A DNA stretch of 64,000 nt from NCBI GenBank assembly GCA_003615045.1, contig ML014113.1, positions 1 to 64,000 on the forward strand. Reading direction: 5' to 3'. How positions within the stretch are numbered: the first letter of the stretch is position 1; each line of letters starts with the position of its first letter. The DNA comes from Caulochytrium protostelioides. Lineage: Eukaryota > Chytridiomycota > Caulochytriomycetes > Caulochytriales > Caulochytriaceae. Below, in pieces: positions 41,405-49,527 of the stretch. Position numbers and translations under genes: made by a program. Below the pieces are notes generated by a model. The model saw only the letters and a list, made by a program, of their open reading frames with translations, ran no database searches and had not been told where the DNA came from.

Positions 41405-41856
41405 TCGCAAGGGAAATATATAGAGAAGTACCTATGCTCATTAACAAAAGTCAATCGGATCCACTTGTGCTTCGCATTTTCACGAATCTCACTTGTCCAA
41501 CATAGCAGCACATATCACCATGAATGTATTGGGTATTAACGCAACAAAAGTAGAGGAGGACGTCAACGAGCCGAGATCGTAGCGAGGGAAGGGAGGGAGA
41601 CGACAGCGTTAAAAAAAAGGTGCATGTCCGGCATGCCAGAGAGGGAGGAAAGGAGAGAGCGGGAGGGTGGTCGAGTGACCGCGGGAACGGCAAGATGGCA
41701 AAAGCGTCGTTAAAAAAGACAGAGGGGCGAGGGGATGGACAACGGGAGCAAAGATCACGCATATGAGAGGGTAAGAAAAAACGGTCCGAGCCGGTCTTCA
41801 ACCATGGATGAGGAAAGAGACAGAAAGTAAAGGTCTATGACACCCAGGGGTATCAT
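41405..41856. other. 3' spacer before the barrel-protein gene
   Basis: About 450 bp, purine-rich on the plus strand (GGGAGGGA-like runs at 41585-41670), presumably including the 3' UTR of the minus-strand gene. No other feature. Confidence 0.5.
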
Positions 41857-42828
41857 CTACAGAATGGCCAGGGCCACCATGACAGCGAAGGCCGCGGCGG
41901 CCATACCGGCCGGCGGGCGCGACGCGGCGCCGCTCTTGCTCTGGATATCGCCAGTCTGCGCGGCCTGCGTGGCCTGCGTGTTGGAAGTGCCGCTGTTGGC
42001 GACCACGACACCCTCGCTCGACGAGGACGCGTTCGAAGCATCGGTGGCGACGAGGATGCCCGGCGCATTCACGTCCTGCTTGGTGCTGGCGACCACGCTC
42101 GGGGCCAAAGCGGCCGAGGTGTCGGCAGCAGGCTGGGCCGCCGTCGACGTGGCCGTGGCCGTGGTCGCCGACACGGCCGTGGTGATGGGGTCAGCGACCT
42201 TGACGGCTGGCACCTGCAGGGCGGCCGTGGTGTTGGGGGAAACGCCAGTGCCCGTGGCCAGCAGGCCGCTCGAGTAACGGAGATTGCCCGTGCCAGCGGC
42301 GGGGCCGAGCAGGAACGCGGGAAGGCTGTTGCGCACTCCCTGAGTGCACTCCTCAGCGGCGCCGCGGCAGATGTCGAAGCAGTTGCTGGCATCGACCTCC
42401 TCCCACGAGCAAGTCTGGGGGTCGAGCGGGTTTTCGTTGGGGAAAATCTGCTTGAACGCGGTCAGCGCGATGTCGAGACCCGGATCGCCCTTCTGGTCAA
42501 TGGCCAGGATGTACTGCGTAGGCGTGTCAGCGCGAACAGCATCGCGGACAGCGTAGCACGTGTTGCACTTAAGACCCGTGACGCCGTTCATGGCCATGAC
42601 ATGTGTCAGGCGCATCGATGAGTAGCGGTAGCCGCACCAGCCGGGGCTGTTGTCGAAAACCGAAGGCGTGTACTCCTTCTGCAGGGCCTCATAGTCGTGG
42701 TACGTGCAGCGGCCCGTGATGGCATTGACCTCCGAAGCGAGAAGGAGCGCGGCCACGGCCAGCGGCGCAAGGCAGGTGCGCATGAAGGCGCCGAGGCTCG
42801 GCGAGGACGGTGATGACGGCGAGGACAT
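41857..42828 (-). CDS. Secreted, GPI-type Cys-rich protein with barwin/expansin-like double-psi barrel
   Basis: From ATG 42828 the protein has 323 aa. A signal peptide (hydrophobic L-A-P-L-A-V-A-A-L-L-L-A before S-E-V-N-A) precedes a Cys-rich domain of about 150 residues: G-R-C-T-Y-H, P-G-W-C-G-Y-R-Y, V-M-A-M-N-G-V-T-G-L-K-C-N-T-C-Y, L-A-I-D-Q-K-G-D-P-G-L-D-I and W-E-E-V-D-A-S-N-C. This order of C-G, M-N, C-x2-C, D-x-C-like strand and D-L/D-I-A resembles the double-psi barrel of barwin, RlpA and expansin-like fungal proteins. A Ser/Thr/Ala-rich stalk and a hydrophobic C-terminus (A-A-A-A-F-A-V-M-V-A-L-A-I-L) suggest a GPI anchor. A cell-surface or wall role is inferred; no catalytic residues can be assigned. 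The open frame extends upstream, but the signal peptide favours this start. Confidence 0.65.
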   Translation of the reverse strand: MSSPSSPSSPSLGAFMRTCLAPLAVAALLLASEVNAITGRCTYHDYEALQKEYTPSVFDNSPGWCGYRYSSMRLTHVMAMNGVTGLKCNTCYAVRDAVRADTPTQYILAIDQKGDPGLDIALTAFKQIFPNENPLDPQTCSWEEVDASNCFDICRGAAEECTQGVRNSLPAFLLGPAAGTGNLRYSSGLLATGTGVSPNTTAALQVPAVKVADPITTAVSATTATATSTAAQPAADTSAALAPSVVASTKQDVNAPGILVATDASNASSSSEGVVVANSGTSNTQATQAAQTGDIQSKSGAASRPPAGMAAAAFAVMVALAIL

Positions 42829-44485
42829 GGTGAAGGGCGATGGGGAGATGTGACAATGAAAGAAAGTATAAGAGAGAGAGAGGATGGAGCAGGCACGGGA
42901 AGACTCTTCGTCGCGTCTAGAAGAATAATGGACCAACAAAAACGAGGGTACAGGGTACAAATCTGCCAGAAAAAGGACTCTTCTCAGCTCTAACATATGT
43001 CCGACTAGGATCGTAGCATTGTATGCCGGACACTGATACCGTGATTTCCGTCCATGGCACATGGCACCCCATACCCCTCGCATTTAGCGCACATGGGACG
43101 GCGTCCGGAACTTATAGTCCGGTTTCCCGGGAGCGCGAGCTCGGGAATCGTTGCGGACAGCCAGCGCGTCACGCCCGAGCGTGCCTGACCCGCTTCGACT
43201 GACCTCGCCACGGGCCGCGTCGGCGTCCCCGCTTTCCATCTTGTCTTTGCTCAGCGTTTGCATCGCACCGTCGTGGGTCAGTCGGCGTGAGTGCGAGCGC
43301 GACGCGCGAGCGATGGCACAGTCCGCTCGCCGCCACCGCCGCCGTTCGGTGGCCCGCCGCCGTTCGGTGGCCTGCCGACTAGTGCCGCTGCCGCGTCCCG
43401 CCGCCGCGTCGCTCCGCATGCCTCCGTCCTTAAATTCAAGGGGCTCGCCGGGCCGGTGTCGGGCCACGCCGCGCTCGGGTGGGGGAACCGGGACGGCTGG
43501 AGGGCTGGGACGGTGGACGGAGGGAGCCAGCGGCCTACGCGACGTCCAGCCGGGCGTGGATGCGCCCGCAGGGCCGGGACATTTCCCAGCACTAGGCGGA
43601 CGCATGCCCGCTGCCTGCGGCGCGCTGCCGGGGACGCCGAACGCCGCCACCGCGTTGCGTCACGGACGCTCCGAAGGTCCCCATCGTCTAGGCGGACGCT
43701 CGGCGACGACTAAGCCACGCGCGGCCGGCCGCGATGGTGCCGGAACCATCGTGCCACCCGTGGATCGTTGGACTCCGCCGGGGCAGGCACCGAGGGGCGG
43801 GCGTGCCGTGAGCGACGCTGGAAACCGTGCCTACCAGGACGAGGTCAGGACCGGCCAGCGAGACGCGAGACCGCACCGGACTCCAACCAGAATTGCACTC
43901 TATTGTAAGTCGCGTGCTGCGCCAGCTCCCTTCCCTCCCGCGGCGGGCCTGCCCGGCGACGATGGCAGCCAAACTGGCGACAGCGGGCTTGCATGGATGG
44001 GGCGAGGCGAGCAGCCTCCGAGCTAAGATGGGGCGCAGCAGCCTTCCTGAGGATGGCGCGCGGTTCGGCTCGACTAGGATCCAAGCGCATAGCGTCAACA
44101 ACGCGCGCGGTGGGTGGACGCGGATCGCCCGGTCCTCTCCGGCTTCCGGGCCCTCTTCATAATCGCGGACTATGTGCCATGCCCGATGCGCGGATGCCGG
44201 CGCGGCCACGGCGGCGAATGCTGGCGCGGCCACGGCGTCGCGGCAGCACGATCGTCAACCCATCGGCCGAGGGGCCCGACGTGGTCCGGTGTCACGCTGT
44301 CGGAGCGACAGCCACGTGTGGATTCGGATTGTTCGTTGGCGTTGGCGGAGATCACAGCACTTTTTCTGCACTCTTGCTGCTCTGTTTTCCTTTTCTCGTT
44401 TGTTTCGCTTCCGCCTGCTCAGCGACCGTTTGTCTGTGCCTTTTTTCTTCACTCACTGGCTGAGGCGGTCCTCGCTCTGGGCATC
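42829..44485. other. Gene-poor divergent spacer, GC-rich
   Basis: About 1.65 kb between divergent genes. Long frames on both strands (for example 43151-44026 plus and 43084-43650 minus) overlap each other, are Arg/Pro/Ala/Gly-rich and carry no motif; they look like GC artefacts. A GTTCGGTGGC-type short duplication occurs near 43343-43372. Confidence 0.5.
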
Positions 44486-46008
44486 ATGGCGACTGCGACA
44501 CTTCCATCGTGTTTGAGCTTTATTGTAGAGTGGCATGATGTGCTCGCCGATCTATACCGTCCCTTCACGCTGATCTTCTGTACAGGAGACGCAAGCGTGG
44601 AGATGATCGACCGCAAGCATCACCGGACCTTTCTGAAGCGCAGCGGTTCCGATCTGAAGCTCAGCGATCTGGGGATTGGCCGCACCGTAACGGTGGCGGC
44701 GCGCCAGCTTCGGATCGTCGATTTTGCCGACTTGTCCACGCGAGCCTTCTGGGAGAACCAGATCGAGGAAGCCGCGGCGTTCCTGCAGCCATCGTCGCAA
44801 ACATCGCTGGCGGCCGTGGTCAAGCGGCTGGAGGCGGCTGATATGCAGATCCAAGAAATGACGTCGTATACGTTCTCCATGGCCCAGTCGGATGAAGCGC
44901 ATCAAGCGATTGGCCTCAAAGTGTAAGTCGCATGCAGAATCGTGGTGTCAGACGACTGCGGCCTCAGACGACCATGGATCCGGGAGGAGGCCGGAATGGT
45001 GAAACATCTACCGTGCGGCCGCAATTGACGCATGGAGGCTTACGCTGGATGTAGTGACAAGGTGGGGGTGACTGCAGCGTACTACGAGCGGCTCGCCGCG
45101 TGCCACCAGTTTGCCCATGAATTGTTAGGATGAATCGACCTCGTTGGGCTCACCATGGCCTTGAACCTATTTGCATTCCATCTATATATGCTATGCTTAG
45201 TCATCTCGACGGCGGCCGACCCGGCACGGCGATCATTGTGCGAAGAACCGATGCGTGTCGGCTGCTCACGCAGATCAGTCAAGCTCTTAACCAGGGCCAG
45301 GATTTGACGATCGCGTCGTCGACGCAGGACAGCGCACAGTGGCGCGACTTCTTTTTCGGAAAGACCGCGGCCCTCCGCTTCCCGCCCGATCCCATCTCAT
45401 CCCATACGCACGAATGCAGCCTGCTGCTTGTGCAGCCGCATGCATTCAAGGCCAAGGTCTGCGGCGAGATCCTCGCCGTGCTGGAGCAGCATGACTTTAT
45501 CGTGTCACAAGTCACCGTCGTCAAATTGGCCAAACAGGATGCGCTAGAATGCTTCGAAATCTACAAGGGCGTGCGCGATGATTTCGATCAGTTGATTGAA
45601 GCCATTATCTCGGGCCCGATGCTCGCATGGTAAGTTTGTCGGATGCGATCTTGTCCACGAATGGGCCACAAAGCATCCGCGCGACTTGATTTAGTCCCCT
45701 CTTTGGCAATCTGTTCAAGAGGTTCTCACGTAATGTTTTCTCTTTATTTTTCATGTTGCCCTTGGCGGCGGTTCTGATATTCTGATATTCTGATATTCTG
45801 ATCTGCACCATCTAGTGCCGTGACGGGCCGTAAACCCGATGTCGTTATCCGTCTCCGTGATCTCGCGGGTTCCGTGGAGCCCAGTGTCGCGGCGGAACTC
45901 CGACCGGAGTCGCTGCGTGCACGCTTTGGCCTCAACCGCGTCAACAATGGTGTGCATGTCACCGATCTTCCCGAAGACGGGCCCCTTGAGGTAAACATCG
46001 ACCGTTGA
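44486..46008 (+). CDS. NME7: NME7 / nucleoside diphosphate kinase 7 with DM10 domain
   Basis: Four exons, about 44486-44920, 45062-45123, 45201-45629 and 45816-46008, give about 372 aa; human NME7 has 376. Exon 1 encodes the DM10 domain (F-I-V-E-W-H-D-V-L, V-E-M-I-D-R-K-H-H-R-T-F-L-K-R-S). A first NDK-like domain follows, and a second begins C-S-L-L-L-V-Q-P-H-A-F-K, has F-E-I-Y-K-G-V and ends N-G-V-H-V-T-D-L-P-E-D-G-P-L-E-V. The His of N-x-V-H in the second domain is kept. The first domain reads F-F-F-G-K-T-A-A-L-R-F-P-P-D where the human has the N-A-A-H-G-P-D block, so its catalytic His appears lost. NME7 is an axonemal and gamma-tubulin ring complex component. The exon 1/2 junction is the least certain. 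Confidence 0.88.
45773..45802 (+). repeat. Octamer tandem repeat in NME7 intron 3
   Basis: TCTGATAT occurs three times in a row and is followed by TCTGAT, 14 bases before the exon 4 acceptor. It overlaps the region expected to hold the branch point. Confidence 0.85.
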
Positions 46009-46477
46009 TGCGCGATGGATCGTGGGGACGTGCTTCTGTGCTGGCTCACGAGACTTGCGACGACTTTAATGATGAACTCACCACCATCTTTGATTCGTTG
46101 ATGACCGATTGATGACTATCTGGCCTGAATATCTGCATCGGAAATAGGTCAAGTACGTGTTTGGCATTTTGGCAAGCGAATAAACGCTCGTCCTGCTCCA
46201 AATGGTTGTCGTTGACCGACTGGAAATGGACGGAAACCCCACGTAGACAGGGCGTATTCTAAATCGAATTCTGAATTGTCGAACAATATTATAAATAACC
46301 ACGAATGTGCATGTATGCGCCTGGACGCGCGGACGGGATCGCCGCCGACGATGATCGTCTCGGGTGGCGCGGGCCCCCTCGCGAGGCCGGCGACGCGCGC
46401 CTCGCCAGCACGTCGGAAAGCCGTGCGGCGGCAGCGGTGCGCCAGCTGGCAGCTGAGGTAGAAGGTAGGTAGAAGTT
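46009..46477. other. Spacer between NME7 and Fanzor copy G
   Basis: About 470 bp with no recognisable feature apart from an AT-rich patch at about 46280-46310. Confidence 0.5.
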
Positions 46478-46860
46478 CTGGTGCCAATCTCTCGCGCGTC
46501 TTGGGCGGGCGCTCCTTCGACCGCGTTGACGCCGGTCAACCCGGTCGGCAGGATCAGAGTGTGCCTAGACAATTGTGGCCCGGAAACCCGGTCAACGCCG
46601 GCGCCAGGGGATCGTGGTTCGAGGTTTGCTGTGGTTTGAAGCCACCCCGGCAAGTTTGTGAACCGCAACCTCCATGCCGCTTTGAGTATCCGACGCTGTC
46701 TGGCCTTACCCGCCAGATCGGAGGCGCTGTGCCGCAACCCGGAGCAAACCAGGTTGCGGCCCGTGGTCGGCAAAGTCATCCGACACTGAACCAAAATGCT
46801 CGCTGCCTCGGTGCGGGACCCTGGGGGGCACCGCCGATGGGATGGTGTGCGCGTTGGGTC
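46478..46860 (+). mobile_element. Fanzor/TnpB-type remnant, copy G
   Basis: Plus-strand order: R-A-S-W-A-G-A-P, a decayed zinc finger (in one frame V-C-L-D-N-C-G-P-E-T-R), R-G-L-L-W-F and after a frameshift G-K-F-V-N-R-N-L-H-A-A-L-S-I-R-R-C-L-A-L with tail P-V-V-G-K-V-I-R-H-stop. N-R-D has become N-R-N. The shared tail runs on to CGCGTTGGGTC at 46860. The last three bases belong to the left arm of the adjoining palindrome. The PUF60 stop codon is 95 bp away, tail-to-tail. Confidence 0.77.
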
Positions 46861-46909
46861 AGTATACACGACCTTATTAGTATTAATATTTAAAGTCGTG
46901 TATACTGAC
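46858..46909. repeat. Perfect inverted repeat, 15-bp arms
   Basis: GTCAGTATACACGAC (46858-46872) and its exact complement (46895-46909) enclose a 22-nt AT-rich loop that contains TTAGTATTAAT. It directly adjoins the second palindrome and overlaps the end of Fanzor copy G. Confidence 0.95.
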
Positions 46910-46964
46910 TACGTAGGAGCTCGTTGAAGATTAATACTAATCTTCAACGAACTCCTAAGTAGTC
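46907..46964 (-). terminator. 27-bp hairpin spanning the PUF60 stop codon
   Basis: Arms 46907-46933 and 46938-46964 pair over 27 positions with two mismatches (46913/46958 and 46920/46951) around a 4-nt loop. The PUF60 stop (46957-46955) lies inside the stem. The apex shares ATTAATACTAAT with the loop of the first palindrome in opposite sense. A role in mRNA 3' end formation or stability is a guess; it may equally be the trace of a small inverted-repeat element. Confidence 0.6.
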
Positions 46965-48523
46965 AACATCTTTTCGGCCGCGATCCGGCGACCGCCAAAG
47001 AAGCGCCCGTTAAAGACGCCGATGGCGCGCGAGGCCTCCGCTGCAGTGCGGTACAGCACCACCACGATAACTTCCCGAGCATCTTGCTTGATGTCGAGTT
47101 TTTCCACACGGCCATACCGCGCAAACTCCTCTTCCATTTCTTCGCGGAGTTCGTCATCCACTTCATCAAGACTCGAGACCATGTTGCGCAGGACCAGTTG
47201 CGAACTCTCGCGCAGCGCTTGAGACTCGGCCGGGGACGCCGCCGCCGCCGCGGGACCGGGCACGGCGTCGGCAGCGCCGGGGCCGCGCGACTCCGTATGC
47301 ATGAGTTTCTGCATCAGATCGTAGCGCGAGCGGGCGTTCACCATCGGGATGTCGCCGTCGAGCTGAGCGGTACCGTGGCCGCGGCCAACTTGGGGTATTG
47401 AGCCCGCGGCAGTGACGAAGTCAGTCGGATGAGGCGCGGCGCCGGCACCAGCCGCAGCGCGCGTGCTCATGACGCGAGCATTGATGCTCTCGGCGGTCGC
47501 CAGCACAGCAGCAGGCACCGCGGCCGCCTTGAACGCCGGCGCGCCGGTACCGTCCTCCGCTTCGCCGGGGGGTTTGAGATTCGATGAGCCCTCGGGAAGG
47601 GGTCCTGGCACACAGGCTTTAGTAATCTTAAGCGGCAGGCCGCCGAGCACAAAGTTGTGCATGGTCGCAAGGGCGATCTGGGCGGCTTCGCCGGATTCGA
47701 ACTCGACATAGCCGCTGCCCTTGTGCTTGCCGGTCGCGTGATCGGGCAGCAGGACACAGCCTTTGAGTGGCCCGAAGGATTCGAAGACGGTTTTCAAGTT
47801 TTCTTCGTTGATGAACTCGCTAACGTTGGCCACGTACACGCGCTCGGCGGGTGCTTTGGGAAGCTTCTCCACATCGATTTCGTTATAGCTGTTCGGCCGA
47901 CCCGTTTTGAGGGTGCGGCCACTGAGATCGAAGCCGTTCATCTCCGCCACCGCGATGACGGCGGCCTCGGGGGTCTCGAACTCGACAAAGCAGAAACCCT
48001 TGTGACGCCCGGTCGCGGCGTCCGTGGACATGCTGACGCTGCGGACCGTGCCGAACTGCGAAAACACGGTGCGAATCTGCGCCGCGTCCAGGTCAAAGCT
48101 CAGATTGCCGACATACAAACGGCTCATAACCGAGAGTGTGCGGGGATCGATGCCGTCCGCATGGGTTTGCTGTGCGAGGCCCAGCGACGCCGCCAGACGC
48201 ATCGCGGCCAGTCGACTCAATTCTTCCGGCGTGCCCGCGAGCCCGGCGAGCGGCCCGCTCTCCAACGTCGCGCTGGTCGGGCCGGCCATGGGAGCCCCCC
48301 CGCGTGCGCTGTGAGCATGAGATGGCGGGGGCGCGAAGCCGGCGGCGCCCGTCGGCGAGAGACCTGCAGCGAGTCGAAGTTTCCGCTTCTTGTGGCCCTC
48401 GCGATCGTCCCATCCAGAAGGCCGTGTCGAGCGCTTGACGGGCGTGGCGACGGCGGCGTCAACAGCGGCGGCGTCATTATGGCCGTCAGCAGCGTCGCGG
48501 TGGCTATCGGCACCGTGCGACAT
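46955..48523 (-). CDS. PUF60: PUF60-type splicing factor (two RRMs and a UHM)
   Basis: Single-exon 522-aa protein. RRM1 begins M-S-R-L-Y-V-G-N-L-S-F-D-L (about residue 133) with RNP1 K-G-F-C-F-V-E-F. RRM2 begins E-R-V-Y-V-A-N-V-S (about 226) with K-G-S-G-Y-V-E-F. A C-terminal UHM (about 435-520) has L-V-L-R-N-M-V at its start and R-F-F-G-G-R-R-I-A-A-E at its end, the R-x-F partner-binding form. PUF60 binds poly-U tracts and helps U2AF in 3' splice-site recognition in the nucleus. The Lys/Arg patch K-K-R-K-L-R near residue 45 may be a nuclear signal. The stop codon sits in a strong hairpin next to Fanzor copy G. Confidence 0.92.
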   Translation of the reverse strand: MSHGADSHRDAADGHNDAAAVDAAVATPVKRSTRPSGWDDREGHKKRKLRLAAGLSPTGAAGFAPPPSHAHSARGGAPMAGPTSATLESGPLAGLAGTPEELSRLAAMRLAASLGLAQQTHADGIDPRTLSVMSRLYVGNLSFDLDAAQIRTVFSQFGTVRSVSMSTDAATGRHKGFCFVEFETPEAAVIAVAEMNGFDLSGRTLKTGRPNSYNEIDVEKLPKAPAERVYVANVSEFINEENLKTVFESFGPLKGCVLLPDHATGKHKGSGYVEFESGEAAQIALATMHNFVLGGLPLKITKACVPGPLPEGSSNLKPPGEAEDGTGAPAFKAAAVPAAVLATAESINARVMSTRAAAGAGAAPHPTDFVTAAGSIPQVGRGHGTAQLDGDIPMVNARSRYDLMQKLMHTESRGPGAADAVPGPAAAAASPAESQALRESSQLVLRNMVSSLDEVDDELREEMEEEFARYGRVEKLDIKQDAREVIVVVLYRTAAEASRAIGVFNGRFFGGRRIAAEKMLTT

Positions 48524-49527
48524 GACGGCGACGCTGGATAGAGCGACGCGCCAAGGGTATCAATCGAGCGTAGGTGGCCTGTTGACGGTGACGTGAAGAC
48601 CTTCCGTCGTCAATGCAATCTGGAAATGAAACGTCCGCAAGCACGATCCATGTACGAGGGCCGATCAGTGCTGTGAGGCGATGGTCACAATGACGACCTG
48701 TCACGACGTGGCCTAATTACGGGAAGCAACAGGCGCAGGCAGCTAAGGACGGCCGGAAGGAATCGCAGGGTAACGAGCAATCGCGATAAACAGAGCTTAC
48801 GGAGTGGTGAACAGCTGACGATGCTTAGATGGGATCATGCACGAAACTAAGTATCAACGGTTGGTCAAGATCGGTGACACCCTGGGCGGACTTCGTCTGG
48901 TGGGACCTCCGCCAGCACGGATACGGAGTCGTGCGGCGACGTGATGTGTGAAACGGGGAATGGGTGCCAGCACGTCGCCCCCACTTTGTGGCGACGACAA
49001 TGACGACGGCGGGGTGATGGCGTGGCTTGATGCGCATTGTGCGACCCCCCTGCCGAATGTGTGGCGCTGTCACCTGGGTCGCAGCCCCAGGCGCAGCGGA
49101 GTTTTGCTCAGCAGAATTGTTAGGTCAGTCCGTTCGCAATCCAGATGCAGCGTCACCGTTAACCAGCACCCAGGCGATACCTGTGCTTGATGAAGGACCC
49201 CATCAGCAGCCTATTGCGTCGCTGCAAATCCTTTGCGATGCTTCCGTCGTCGTCATCGCTTCTACCGCCGCTGCCTGCCACGTCCACCCGGCAAGATCGC
49301 TGTTCAACATCGCTCTCGCTCTCTCGTTCTTGCTTCAGCTTGGACTTTAGTTTTAGCCTTCTCTTCTGCTTCTGATTACATGCGGTTTGCGTCACCCTGA
49401 CGCATCATCATACCCCACACCCCCAATCATCATACCCACCGCGCATTTATACTGAACGTGGATCAGGACAGTCTGCAGCTGTTCGTGCCCGATCGGACCA
49501 CCACGCGTGCCGGCGAGTCCGCCATCG
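48524..49527. other. Divergent promoter region between PUF60 and coilin
   Basis: About 1 kb with no recognisable gene or repeat; it presumably holds both promoters. Confidence 0.5.

Noticed and set aside
40868-41410. 180-codon minus-strand frame with G-M-H-L-G-R-P resembling a RuvC-I motif
   Set aside because: It is antisense to copy F and only part of it continues into copy E's sense direction; the similarity is short and likely accidental.
41405-41856. Purine-rich runs as a regulatory or triplex element
   Set aside because: Low-complexity sequence in a presumed 3' UTR; nothing specific supports a function.
43084-44460. Long overlapping frames between the barrel-protein gene and NME7
   Set aside because: Same GC-driven pattern, no domains, no splice logic.
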